From Acholeplasmataceae bacterium UBA5769 (lineage in GTDB: Bacteria; Bacillota_I; Bacilli_A; Acholeplasmatales; Acholeplasmataceae), in the NCBI GenBank assembly GCA_002418725.1, contig DIER01000041.1, forward strand, positions 1 through 64,000: 64,000 nt of DNA. Direction: 5' to 3'. A program made the position numbers and the translations under genes. Below, in pieces: positions 33,835 through 43,166 of this stretch (within the stretch, counting starts at the first letter, position 1; the number at the start of each line of letters is the position of its first letter). Below the pieces are notes generated by a model. It saw only the letters and a list, made by a program, of their open reading frames with translations. It did not search any database and was not told the origin of the DNA.

Positions 33835-35366
33835 AAAGAATTTTTTTAATAGCTGCAGTGATGTTACTTTCATTAGGGCTTGTTGCATGTAAAGATAACA
33901 AAGCTGGTCAGGTTACAGCAACCATCGATCAACTCGATGTGGAACTAACGTCATTTTCGTTTAAAGCAACGTTAAATGATCCAAAAAATGAAATCACAGG
34001 TACCATTACCGTGAGTTTATTTGATTCAACAGGCAAATTGATTCATACCAAAGATATCGTTGATATGGCTGATTTCGATAAATATGCCATCGGTGGTCTT
34101 ATCAATACGATGACTTATACCTTAAAAATTTACGCGACGATTGGTCGAAATTCGGTCGTCTTAGTGGAGAGAACAGTACAGCTTGCATCCGCAGCAATTG
34201 TACACGTGAAGACACCTGAAGACTTTAAGAACATGGTCAATAACCGTGCGGGTAATTATGTGTTAGATAACGATATCGATTTTGCAGGCGAAGTCTTCAC
34301 ATCACCTTTCACCTCAGCGTTCTCTGGAACGTTTGATGGCAAAGGCTTCTCTTTAAAGAACATCACGTTCAACAAGATTGTCGCTTATACCGGTGTGTTT
34401 GGTTACATTTCAGGTGGTGTGGTTAAAAATGTCACCTTTGATAATGTCAATATTGGTACCGCAGAAGAACCTCTTTCGATGACCACGTCATCACGTGTGG
34501 GTATTGTTGCAGGATATGTCGCATCATCCACAGGAAAACTTGAAAACATTGAAGTGAAAAACAGTACCATCAACTTCTCGACATCATCCACTGTACAAGC
34601 ATTTGTCGGTGGTTTAGTGGGCGAGTTTAAAGGTAATGTTACAGGAGCAACCCTTGAAAACACACTTGTGTCGGTGAAATCAACATCTTATGGACGCATT
34701 CGTGTAGGTGGAGCGATCGGGTTTTTAGGTGAAGAAGCTGTGGTTAAGGAGATCAACAGCGGTGCAGATGTCCATTTTGAAATGGCAGGAGCAAACCTTA
34801 AAGATCGCAATTTAAACATCAATATCGGTGGTGTTGTGGGTTATCACAACGCACGAAACATCAACCGTTCTGTTGAACAGGTGATGTCAACGGGTAACAT
34901 CAGTATCACCTTAGACTTTGGAACATCTGAAGGCACAACCAAGGCAAGCTACTCGGTTTATGTCGGTGGAATTGCAGGGATCGCTTATAGCAATGTCAAT
35001 GAAGCACTCTACAGTGGTTCAATCACGTTAAACCATGAGAAGAATGCCAATGAAGAACTGGTCAAAAAGTATGTCTTTGTCGGTGGTCTTTATGGTTTCT
35101 ATGGTTCCAGCAAGAAGAGTAACGCGAACCTTCGCTATTCCGATAACCAGATGATCAACCTAAATCTCTCTGATGACGTGATTTATAAGGCTTCTCAAAC
35201 CGTCGCAGACCAAGATTCAACCGCACTTAATGTCTTCGCACATTATGGTGACCTAGGCTTGATGGTCAATACGCTAGATCAAACGGGTACAGATCAGATC
35301 GATGTCGCAACAACGCTTGATGGTTTCTTCACCAGTGAGATGATCAACACCTGGTTAGTAAACTAA
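33831..35366 (+). CDS. Lipoprotein with GLUG-like beta-helix repeats
   Basis: This 511-residue exported protein has a signal peptide and lipobox LVAC (Cys20). Residues about 25-110 form a beta-sandwich-like domain. From about 120 to 400 there are repeated units with GTFDGKGFSLKNITF, TGVFGYISGGVVKNVTF, VGGLVGEFKGNV, VGGAIGFLG, IGGVVGYHN and VGGIAGIAYSNV, the pattern of GLUG-type beta-helix proteins. No enzyme motif is seen. It is probably a surface protein; an adhesin or carbohydrate-binding role is possible. It overlaps gltX by ATGA, an unusual coupling of a surface protein to a synthetase. Confidence 0.8.
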   Translation: MKRIFLIAAVMLLSLGLVACKDNKAGQVTATIDQLDVELTSFSFKATLNDPKNEITGTITVSLFDSTGKLIHTKDIVDMADFDKYAIGGLINTMTYTLKIYATIGRNSVVLVERTVQLASAAIVHVKTPEDFKNMVNNRAGNYVLDNDIDFAGEVFTSPFTSAFSGTFDGKGFSLKNITFNKIVAYTGVFGYISGGVVKNVTFDNVNIGTAEEPLSMTTSSRVGIVAGYVASSTGKLENIEVKNSTINFSTSSTVQAFVGGLVGEFKGNVTGATLENTLVSVKSTSYGRIRVGGAIGFLGEEAVVKEINSGADVHFEMAGANLKDRNLNINIGGVVGYHNARNINRSVEQVMSTGNISITLDFGTSEGTTKASYSVYVGGIAGIAYSNVNEALYSGSITLNHEKNANEELVKKYVFVGGLYGFYGSSKKSNANLRYSDNQMINLNLSDDVIYKASQTVADQDSTALNVFAHYGDLGLMVNTLDQTGTDQIDVATTLDGFFTSEMINTWLVN

Positions 35367-35387
35367 AAACACAGATTAAACGTATCG

Positions 35388-35415
35388 CGCATATCCTCAG
35401 GGTATGCGTTTTTTA
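35388..35415 (+). terminator. Rho-independent terminator
   Basis: CGCATATCC pairs with GGGTATGCG (one G-U pair) around TCA and is followed by T6. Confidence 0.85.
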
Positions 35416-35479
35416 TCTTAAGATAACTTATAGAATCATAGGTTATACGGTATAATAAAGATTAATAGAGGTGAGCCAC

Positions 35480-37318
35480 ATGAAAATCTCAAAAACGAAG
35501 TTTATCAATTACATTCGCTGCAACCGTTATCCAGCATTAGATGAAATCTATCAGGATAAGGATAAAGCGATCGTTTCGTTTACCGATGATCCTGAACTAG
35601 AAGATTTGATTGGACTAGAAAATGAAGCGAAGAAGCGCGTTCTCATCGACAGCATGTATGATGAAGACGAAGAAGATGAAGAGATTGATCTGTTATCGGT
35701 TGATGATCCACAAATGGAAGTGATGTTACCCTATTACAACCTTATTGAAGTGTTGGCAGGGAAGATCATTGAAAAGAAATATGCAGGCGAAGTCACCTAT
35801 AACTTAGATACCTATAAACAGAAGCGATTTAACTATGAGAAAAAGGGATTTCACTTTTACTGTTTCTTAGATGGCTATCAAGAAGATGATCAAACCATCC
35901 GTATTTTTGAAGTTAAAGCGACAACGTCAAAGAAATTTGTTGAAAAAGAATACAAGAATGACGATAAAGAAAAAGTCCCCCTATTTGTAGAATCACCCGA
36001 AGGTGTTTTGATGCTTCAAGAAGATATCGGCGGTTGTGTGAATGCGCATTACCAGGAAAAAATTGCACGTTTTAAACAAAGACTAACCAAAGAAGGACGT
36101 TATATCTATGATATTGCCTACCAACGTTATGTGTTAGAACACGCCCTTAAAACAAAGAAAAACGTGAAGTATTACTTGGTTGTACTCAACACGCACTATG
36201 TTCATGAAGGTCTTGTCAATGAGAAAAATGAACCTATCTATGGCGATGACATCATTAAGTTGATTGATGTGACATCGCTGACCAAAAAAATGATGCCGAT
36301 ACTAGACCAAGACATTGATACCGTAATTTCAAGGCTTGATGTGATGAACGCAAATCCGGTTGCTTTAGGGCCTCATTGTCAAAGGAAAGATACGAGACAA
36401 TGTTTGTTTTATCCAATTTGTTACAAAGACATTCCGGAAAAAAACAGTATTTTTACCTACATGCAAAACCATGTAGGATTCCAAGATGAACAAGGTGTTA
36501 AACACGACAGATTCGATTTAATTAACGAAGGGATTGTCTCGGCATTTGATATACCAAGAGAATGGTTGAAACGAGAAAATAACCACATCCAACGACAAGT
36601 GATGGATAGTGGTGAACCTTATTATCATCATACCAAGATTCGAGCAGGTATCCAGTCGTTGAAATACCCTATTTACCATCTGGATTTTGAAACATTTCCT
36701 TGTCCACTCCCCAGATTCAAAGGGGAAGTACCCTATGCACAATCTTTATTTCAATTTTCTATTCATATCGAACATGAACCAGGTGTTTGTGATAAAGATC
36801 AAGACAATGTCTCTTATATTGCATCCACACACGATGATTTAAGAGAAGACTTAGTTAAGCACATGCTGGATGTGATTAAACCTGATGGAGGGTCCATCAT
36901 GGTTTACAATCAGTCTTTTGAGCAAACAAGGTTAAAAGAAATGGCAAACATTTTTCCCAAATATCGTGAAAGACTTTTGGATATGGTGGATCGGTTGTTT
37001 GATTTGATGTATCTCCTTAGGGGAAATAAAAAATTGTTTGCAGCACTAGGTTTTTCTGAAGAAGAAGGAAAACTCATCAATTTTTATCACAACGATTTAA
37101 ACGGTTCCTTTTCAATTAAAAAGGTTTTACCTCTATTCAGTCATCTGACGTATAAAGGGATGCCGATTGCTAATGGAACACAAGCTTTAGTAGCCTATGC
37201 AAAATTTCCCATGATGGAAAAAGAAACCTTTCAAAAGACGTATCAAGACCTTTTAGAATACTGTAAACAAGACACGTGGGCAATGGTTGAAATTTTGGAT
37301 TCATTGCGGAAAATTTAA
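35480..37318 (+). CDS. DUF2779 protein: PD-(D/E)XK-type and DEDD-type nuclease domains
   Basis: This is a 612-residue cytoplasmic protein. The N-terminal half looks like a RecB/Cas4-type nuclease: SKTKFINYIRCNRYP at the start, a D...EVK core (Glu144, Lys146) and four cysteines (Cys14, Cys300, Cys308, Cys314) placed like the 4Fe-4S ligands of AddB and Cas4. The C-terminal half is DUF2779, with YHLDFETF (Asp402, Glu404), MVYNQSFEQTRL and LEYCKQDTWAM (Asp598), which looks like a DEDD exonuclease active site. ATG 35480 follows AGAGGTG by 6 bases. TATAAT at 35451-35456 may be its -10. Function unknown; a DNA or RNA processing role is inferred from the two nuclease-like halves. Confidence 0.75.
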   Translation: MKISKTKFINYIRCNRYPALDEIYQDKDKAIVSFTDDPELEDLIGLENEAKKRVLIDSMYDEDEEDEEIDLLSVDDPQMEVMLPYYNLIEVLAGKIIEKKYAGEVTYNLDTYKQKRFNYEKKGFHFYCFLDGYQEDDQTIRIFEVKATTSKKFVEKEYKNDDKEKVPLFVESPEGVLMLQEDIGGCVNAHYQEKIARFKQRLTKEGRYIYDIAYQRYVLEHALKTKKNVKYYLVVLNTHYVHEGLVNEKNEPIYGDDIIKLIDVTSLTKKMMPILDQDIDTVISRLDVMNANPVALGPHCQRKDTRQCLFYPICYKDIPEKNSIFTYMQNHVGFQDEQGVKHDRFDLINEGIVSAFDIPREWLKRENNHIQRQVMDSGEPYYHHTKIRAGIQSLKYPIYHLDFETFPCPLPRFKGEVPYAQSLFQFSIHIEHEPGVCDKDQDNVSYIASTHDDLREDLVKHMLDVIKPDGGSIMVYNQSFEQTRLKEMANIFPKYRERLLDMVDRLFDLMYLLRGNKKLFAALGFSEEEGKLINFYHNDLNGSFSIKKVLPLFSHLTYKGMPIANGTQALVAYAKFPMMEKETFQKTYQDLLEYCKQDTWAMVEILDSLRKI

Positions 37319-37356
37319 GAAGTGATCCTTTTTCAATGAGATCATCACTTCCTTTA
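37319..37356 (+). terminator. Probable terminator
   Basis: GAAGTGAT pairs with ATCACTTC across an 17-nt loop that may extend the stem with GATC. The following T-tract is short, so efficiency is uncertain. Confidence 0.5.
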
Positions 37357-37393
37357 CAAAATGCTAGAAAATGGCTTATTTAAGCATGATTTG

Positions 37394-37422
37394 TTGTATA
37401 ATTCATGAAATTCTACTATAAT
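37394..37422 (+). promoter_or_regulatory. Promoter of cysS-mrnC
   Basis: TTGTAT (37394-37399) and TATAAT (37417-37422) are spaced by 17 bases, 24 bases before cysS. A second TATAAT overlaps the -35 at 37397-37402 and could mark another start. Confidence 0.7.
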
Positions 37423-37445
37423 AAAACAAAGAGGAGGGCATTCAA

Positions 37446-38759
37446 ATGTTAAAGATCTACAACTCACTTACACAAAACATAGAACCATTTGAAACAATCA
37501 AACCAAAGCGGGTTAGCATGTATGTCTGCGGACCAACCGTTTATGGCGATATTCATCTTGGAAATGCACGCCCTGTCATCTTTTTTGATGTTCTTAAACG
37601 TTACTTAAGTTATATCGGTTATGATGTTTTATTTGTCTCAAACATCACGGATGTTGATGACAAAATTATTGATAAAGCCAAAGAAGAAGGCGTCTTAGAA
37701 AAAGAGATTACAGATAGATATTTTAAACGTTTTGTCGAGATGACACATGCAGTGGGTTCATCCCTACCAGACATGATGCCAAAAGCGACGGAATACGTTA
37801 GCCAAATGATTGTTTATATTCAAGATTTAATTGACCAAGGGTATGCATATGCCAGACCTTCAGGTGTTTATTTTAGAGTTGGTAAAGTTTCTGATTACGG
37901 TATTCTCAGCAAACAAAATGTGGATGAACTCTCTCAAGGTGTTAGAATCAACTTAGAAGATGATAAAGAAGACCCAAGAGATTTCTCCTTATGGAAAACA
38001 ACCGATGAAGGACTACGTTACACCTCTCCATGGGGTGAAGGTCGCCCCGGTTGGCATACAGAATGTGCTGTCATGAACCATGAAATCTTTGGTGGTGAAA
38101 TCGATATTCACGGTGGTGGAACCGATCTGAAATTTCCCCACCATGAAAATGAGATTGCACAAACCTGTGCACATGATCACCATCACATTGCACGCTACTG
38201 GATGCATGTAGGAAGACTCGATGTTAATGATACCAAAATGAGCAAATCGTTAGGAAACATCACTTGGGTGAAAGATTTAATTCAAGCATACGACGCTCTA
38301 GCATTTCGGTTTTTAATGGTTGGTCATCATTACCGCATGCCAATCAATTACTCAGATGATTTAATGCAACAGTTTAGCAAAGAATATGATAAAATAAAAC
38401 GAAGCCTTAAAAAAGCTTTTTTAACCGTGTCATTGAACAAAGCGTTTACGGTAGAAATCGATGAAGAACATAGAGATACCTTTTTAGGTTGGATGAATGA
38501 TGATTTAAACATCCCTAATGTGATTACCCTCATCTATGATCTACTCAAAGCCATGAATAAAGAAAAAGATGTCTTTCGTTTGGCCGTCTTATATCAAACA
38601 ACAAAGACGATTATGGACATCTTAGGCATTATGCCACGCTTTGAACTCACCGATGATACGATCAATCTTTATAAGGCGTGGGAACAAGCACGTACGGACA
38701 AAGATTTTGTAAGAGCTGACCAATTAAGAGTAAAGCTCAGCGAAAGAGGATGGATGTAA
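37446..38759 (+). CDS. cysS: Cysteinyl-tRNA synthetase
   Basis: CysRS charges tRNA-Cys. The class I motifs are YVCGPTVYGDIHLGNARP, with the zinc Cys next to the HLGN box, and KMSKSLGN. Further zinc ligands are in GRPGWHTECAVM and PHHENE. Length (437) is a little short of the usual 465, because the C-terminal region is compact. AGAGGAGGG precedes the ATG. It overlaps mrnC by 10 bases, the linkage seen in Bacillus. Confidence 0.95.
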   Translation: MLKIYNSLTQNIEPFETIKPKRVSMYVCGPTVYGDIHLGNARPVIFFDVLKRYLSYIGYDVLFVSNITDVDDKIIDKAKEEGVLEKEITDRYFKRFVEMTHAVGSSLPDMMPKATEYVSQMIVYIQDLIDQGYAYARPSGVYFRVGKVSDYGILSKQNVDELSQGVRINLEDDKEDPRDFSLWKTTDEGLRYTSPWGEGRPGWHTECAVMNHEIFGGEIDIHGGGTDLKFPHHENEIAQTCAHDHHHIARYWMHVGRLDVNDTKMSKSLGNITWVKDLIQAYDALAFRFLMVGHHYRMPINYSDDLMQQFSKEYDKIKRSLKKAFLTVSLNKAFTVEIDEEHRDTFLGWMNDDLNIPNVITLIYDLLKAMNKEKDVFRLAVLYQTTKTIMDILGIMPRFELTDDTINLYKAWEQARTDKDFVRADQLRVKLSERGWM

Positions 38760-39127
38760 ATTTGAATGGACTCACACTCGCCTATTTAGGTGATAGTTAT
38801 TATGAATTATCGATCAGAACCTATCTCGTCGATAAAAAACTAACCGATGTCAATGATCTACATAAAGAGGCGATTAAATATACATCTGGTACAGCACAAG
38901 CTAAAATCATCCAATATCTCTTAGATAACAACCGTTTATCAGAAGCAGAACTAGACCTGTTCAAACGGGGAAGAAATGCATCTGGTCGCGGTCGTAAAAA
39001 TATGGATGCGAAATTATACACACACGCAACAGGTTTTGAAGCACTGATTGGCGGTTTATATTTAACCGATAAAAATCGTGCTGACGACCTCATTAAAGAA
39101 GCGATCACGTGGATCGAGAAAGGATAA
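38750..39127 (+). CDS. mrnC: Mini-ribonuclease III
   Basis: Mini-RNase III matures the ends of 23S rRNA. It is an RNase III catalytic domain without the double-stranded-RNA-binding domain, here 125 residues. The catalytic motif LAYLGDSYYELSIRTYLV and the second acidic site TGFEALIGGLYL are present. The position after cysS is conserved in Firmicutes. Confidence 0.93.
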   Translation: MDVNLNGLTLAYLGDSYYELSIRTYLVDKKLTDVNDLHKEAIKYTSGTAQAKIIQYLLDNNRLSEAELDLFKRGRNASGRGRKNMDAKLYTHATGFEALIGGLYLTDKNRADDLIKEAITWIEKG

Positions 39128-39131
39128 TCGC

Positions 39132-41777
39132 ATGGAGAAAACAGTTGACAAAAAAATCAGCAAACAAAAAAGCCAAGATTTAGAAGCACTGATCGAAGAC
39201 GCTGATGTTCAAGATACACCTAAAGCGAAAAAGACGAAGGGTCCTAAAACTGTCATCAAAGAAGAACTCGTCACCATGCAAGGTGATCCTTTAGGTTTAC
39301 ACGTGCCCCTTGATGATGAACCTGTTGAAGCGATTGATCTAAAATCGAGAGTTAAGTCAAAAGACGATATCGTGGTTGAACGTTATAATCCTGAAATTGA
39401 AAAAGGGTTATCAACAGAAGAAGTTGAATTACGTCAAATGGCAGGTCTCGCAAACATTGGAGACACCGGTTCAACCAAGTCTATTACCAATATCATCACA
39501 TCCAATATTTTTACATTCTTTAACTTTTTAAACTTTGGGATTGCAGCATGGCTTATATCAGTGAATGCTGCGTGGACACAACTCTTTTTCATGGGTGTGA
39601 TCTCAGCGAATATTACGATTGGTATCATTCAAGAAATTCGCGCGAAAAAGACGATTGATAAACTTTCCTTATTAACCGCACCAACCGCGATTGTCATGCG
39701 AGATGGTAGCGAACTAGAAATTGGTGTTTCTGATGTTGTCATTGATGACATTTTACACCTTTCATCAGGTAAACAAATTCCAGCAGACGCTGTCGTCAGA
39801 CAAGGTACCGTTGAAGTTAACGAATCCCTTTTAACCGGTGAATCTGATCCTATTATTAAAAAGAAGGGTGATACCCTCTATTCGGGTTCATTCATTGTCT
39901 CGGGCAACTGTTATGCGCAAGCTACTGCAGTAGGCCATAACATCTACATTCAAAAATTAACGAATCAAGCGAAGAAATATAAAAAGCCGCAATCCGATCT
40001 ACTCGGTTCACTCAAAGTGATTATTCGTATTGTGGGTGCACTGATTGTACCACTCGCAGCCGTTCTCTTCTACTTGATGACAACGTATTCCTCACTTCCA
40101 TATAACGAAGTGGTTCAAAAGACCGCGGGTGCGATGATTGGGATGATTCCATCAGGTCTCTTCTTGTTAACATCAATGGCTTTAGCCGTAGGCGTGATCC
40201 GTCTTGCGCAAAACAATACCCTCGTTCAAGAACTATATTGTATTGAAATGCTCGCACGCGTCGACACCTTGTGTTTGGATAAAACAGGAACCATTACCGA
40301 TGGTACGATGACCGTGAAGAGTATCATTGAGTATAAGAATGAAACAGGACTCCCATTAAAGAATATCATTTCGGCCATGATCAATGCCCAAAATGATCCC
40401 AACTTAACCTCTGATGCCCTTGCTGAACGTTTTGGTACAGCGAAGCGCATCCGTCATAAAGCATTGATTGCTTTTTCTAGCCAACGCAGATTCTCAGCGG
40501 TTCAGTTTGATCGTTATGGGACCTTCGTTTTAGGGGCACCTGAGTTCGTGGTTAAAGAAAATTATCACCAAATTGCAAGAGAAGTCGATAAGCAATCTCA
40601 AGAAGGTTATCGTGTGCTAGCGGTTGCCTATGCAGAAGGTGATATCGTGGATAACACCGTTCAAGGAAAGATTATACCGCTTGCCTTGATCATGATTGAA
40701 GATACCATTCGTCCAGATGCGATCGATACGATTGAATACTTTAAGTCACATAACGTGGATGTAAAAGTTATTTCTGGGGATAATCCCGCCACCGTTTCGC
40801 GTATTTCACAACGTGCAGGGATTGCAAATGCAGACAAATACATTTCGCTTGAAGGCATGCAAGATAAAGAAGTCGTACGTTCCGCATCACGGTTCACCGT
40901 GTTTGGACGTGTGTCACCACAACAAAAGAAATTACTGATTGAATCACTAAAAAATAACGGACGTACAGTCGCCATGACCGGTGACGGTGTCAACGACATT
41001 CTCGCACTCAAAGAAGCAGATACATCGATTGCGATGGCATCAGGTTCTGAGGCAGCAAGAAACGTGTCTCACTTAGTCCTTTTAGATTCTAATTTCTCTT
41101 CTATGCCCAAGGTTGTCTCTGAAGGTAGAAGAGTGATCAACAACGTTCAACGTGTGTCCACACTCTTTTTAACCAAAACAATCTTTTCATTCTTGCTCGC
41201 CATTGTAGCGATCATCAGAAAAGGTGTTTACCCTATTCAACCTAACCAACTCATTTTAATTGACTATTTAGTCATTGGTATTCCATCCTTCTTCCTGGCA
41301 CTTGAACCAAACAACAAGCAGGTTAAAGGTAAGTTCTTATGGAATATTTTAAAGGCAGCTTTGCCTGGTGCACTCGTGGTGATGATCAACAGTTTGATTA
41401 TCTTTGCATTCCAACCATCACTTCAAATGTCAGATAAGGTGACAGAAACACTCGTGGTTATCTCAGCAACCGTTGTTTCCTTGACAGTACTCTTTAGAGT
41501 GTCTACGCCATTCAACAAGATGAGACGCGTTTTATTCTTCTTGATGGTTGCAGCCTTTATCTTTGGTATCTTCTTTATGCCAAACTTCTTCCAATTCGTA
41601 CCGATTGTGCCCAGTAAGTTCTACGATTCAACCGTCGTTCTTGGCGCACCACACATCTTGTTGCTCTTGGTCTTAGCACAAGCAACATTCCCCATGATGC
41701 ATGTTTTATCCAATCTTTATGGGTGGATTAAAGTCTTTATCAAGACGATCATTAATAAGATTGCTGACATTCAATAA
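39132..41777 (+). CDS. P-type cation ATPase, CtpE-like
   Basis: This 881-residue pump has the phosphorylation motif LDKTGTITDG (Asp383), the TGES actuator loop, and the hinge TGDGVNDILALKEADTSIAMA. Membrane helix 4 reads MIPSGLFLLTSMALAVG, where calcium-type pumps usually have PEGL. The arrangement LARVDTLCLDKTGT and the QELYCIEMLA run before it resemble the CtpE group, reported as calcium exporters in mycobacteria. A charged, lysine-rich cytoplasmic stretch of about 90 residues precedes the first helix. ATG 39132 follows GAAAGGA by 7 bases. Ion specificity is not certain. Confidence 0.82.
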   Translation: MEKTVDKKISKQKSQDLEALIEDADVQDTPKAKKTKGPKTVIKEELVTMQGDPLGLHVPLDDEPVEAIDLKSRVKSKDDIVVERYNPEIEKGLSTEEVELRQMAGLANIGDTGSTKSITNIITSNIFTFFNFLNFGIAAWLISVNAAWTQLFFMGVISANITIGIIQEIRAKKTIDKLSLLTAPTAIVMRDGSELEIGVSDVVIDDILHLSSGKQIPADAVVRQGTVEVNESLLTGESDPIIKKKGDTLYSGSFIVSGNCYAQATAVGHNIYIQKLTNQAKKYKKPQSDLLGSLKVIIRIVGALIVPLAAVLFYLMTTYSSLPYNEVVQKTAGAMIGMIPSGLFLLTSMALAVGVIRLAQNNTLVQELYCIEMLARVDTLCLDKTGTITDGTMTVKSIIEYKNETGLPLKNIISAMINAQNDPNLTSDALAERFGTAKRIRHKALIAFSSQRRFSAVQFDRYGTFVLGAPEFVVKENYHQIAREVDKQSQEGYRVLAVAYAEGDIVDNTVQGKIIPLALIMIEDTIRPDAIDTIEYFKSHNVDVKVISGDNPATVSRISQRAGIANADKYISLEGMQDKEVVRSASRFTVFGRVSPQQKKLLIESLKNNGRTVAMTGDGVNDILALKEADTSIAMASGSEAARNVSHLVLLDSNFSSMPKVVSEGRRVINNVQRVSTLFLTKTIFSFLLAIVAIIRKGVYPIQPNQLILIDYLVIGIPSFFLALEPNNKQVKGKFLWNILKAALPGALVVMINSLIIFAFQPSLQMSDKVTETLVVISATVVSLTVLFRVSTPFNKMRRVLFFLMVAAFIFGIFFMPNFFQFVPIVPSKFYDSTVVLGAPHILLLLVLAQATFPMMHVLSNLYGWIKVFIKTIINKIADIQ

Positions 41778-41782
41778 TTGAT

Positions 41783-41806
41783 AAGGGGCGCTCACGCGCC
41801 CTTTGT
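41783..41806 (+). terminator. Rho-independent terminator
   Basis: AAGGGGCGC pairs imperfectly with GCGCCCTTT around a 4-nt loop; T residues are few, but the GC stem is strong. Confidence 0.75.
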
Positions 41807-41882
41807 TATGAAATTTGATAACTGTTTCACTTGATTGTTTGAAGCGGTTGTCATAGACTACCCCAAAGGAGTAAAACGATCT

Positions 41883-42584
41883 ATGATTATTTATGGTAAA
41901 AATGTCATTAAAGAAGCGATTTTCGCTCAAAGAACCATCTATAAACTTTATGTCGATGATCAGATGAACGATCATCGTTTTCTGCAGTTTTTAAAGGATA
42001 AACATGTGAGTTACCAAAAAGCAGATAAAAATGAACTGAATAAGATCTCATCCAATCAACTTCATCAAGGGGTTTGTGCCGATGTTGAAGATTATCAAAC
42101 CTATGAGCTCAGTGATGTTTTAAAGGAAAATAAGATCCAACATTTCATCATCTTGGATGGAATAGAAGACCCACACAATCTAGGTGCCGTCATGCGGACA
42201 GCAGAAGCGGTTCAACTTGATGGCATTCTCATGAGTAAAAAAGGTGCTGTGCCTTTAACAGCCACCGTTGCTAAAGTATCCTCAGGTGCGATTGAGCATG
42301 TCAAAGTCATTTTAGTTCCTAACATCAATCAAGCCATTCTCGAACTCAAGAAAAAAGGTGTTTGGGTTGTAGGTACAGATGGTAACACCGATAAAACGTA
42401 TGAAGACTTACCCAAAAACGTATCGCTTGCGGTGGTGATGGGGAACGAAGGAGAAGGCATCCGCCCACTGGTAAAACAAAATTGTGATTTGCTGGTGAAA
42501 ATCCCTATGTATGGAAAGATCAATTCACTCAATGTGAGCGTTGCTGCCGCGTTGATGATGTATAAGATGAAAGCGTCCTTGTAA
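41883..42584 (+). CDS. rlmB: 23S rRNA (guanosine2251-2'-O)-methyltransferase
   Basis: This SPOUT methyltransferase of the TrmH family modifies the ribosomal P-loop guanosine. The motifs are ILDGIEDPHNLGAVMRTAEA, VVMGNEGEGIRPLV and KIPMYGKINSLNVSVAAALMMY. ATG 41883 gives MIIYGKNVIKEAI, the usual family start, and has AAAGGAG nine bases ahead. It opens the rlmB-sigH-rpmG-secE-nusG cluster found in Bacillus, here without yacP. Confidence 0.93.
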   Translation: MIIYGKNVIKEAIFAQRTIYKLYVDDQMNDHRFLQFLKDKHVSYQKADKNELNKISSNQLHQGVCADVEDYQTYELSDVLKENKIQHFIILDGIEDPHNLGAVMRTAEAVQLDGILMSKKGAVPLTATVAKVSSGAIEHVKVILVPNINQAILELKKKGVWVVGTDGNTDKTYEDLPKNVSLAVVMGNEGEGIRPLVKQNCDLLVKIPMYGKINSLNVSVAAALMMYKMKASL

Positions 42585-42585
42585 C

Positions 42586-43092
42586 ATGATCTATGTGATG
42601 AATGATTATGAACTGATTTATTTGATTCGTTGTAACGCTTGTGAACATGCGCTCAACTTCATGTATCAAAAATATCAAAGATTCATATGGAAACACATTC
42701 ATCACCTCAATGTTGAGCAAAAAGAGCACGATGATTTTCATCAAGAAGGGTTGCTCACCCTTCATAAAGCCATTCAAACATTTAATGAAACGTATCAAAA
42801 AAGTTTTACCAAATACTTTGAATTAATCTTAAGACGCCATTTTTATGGCTTGATCCGGTGTTTACCGGAGTATACTCTTTTTGAAACGACCGATTTCGTT
42901 AAGGAGTATACCCTACTTGAAGAAGAGGTCGAATACATGACCTTTGAATCCGATATCGAAAGAGAAATTCACAACCGATACGTGATTGAAAGACAACCGG
43001 TAAAACAGATTGCATGCGAAACAGGACTTGCTCCAAAACAAATCTATAATGCAATTTACCGAATCAAAGAAAAATATAAAATTATGATATAA
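42586..43092 (+). CDS. SigH-like sigma-70 family factor
   Basis: This 168-residue protein has region 2 features (FMYQKYQRFIWKHI, then DDFHQEGLLTLHKAIQTFN, the DxxQEG of core binding) and a C-terminal region 4 helix-turn-helix (VKQIACETGLAPKQIYNAIYRIKEKY). Length and position between rlmB and rpmG-secE-nusG are those of Bacillus sigH. Two starts are possible, 42586 and 42598; neither has a ribosome binding site, which points to low or coupled translation. In Mollicutes a second sigma factor is uncommon; a role in stress, recombination or competence is inferred. Confidence 0.8.
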   Translation: MIYVMNDYELIYLIRCNACEHALNFMYQKYQRFIWKHIHHLNVEQKEHDDFHQEGLLTLHKAIQTFNETYQKSFTKYFELILRRHFYGLIRCLPEYTLFETTDFVKEYTLLEEEVEYMTFESDIEREIHNRYVIERQPVKQIACETGLAPKQIYNAIYRIKEKYKIMI

Positions 43093-43166
43093 TGGTATAG
43101 ATAGTTGACTAAGTCAATCGTAAGTGTTAAAATACATTTGCGAATGACCACAGAGGTGGTTTTTTA

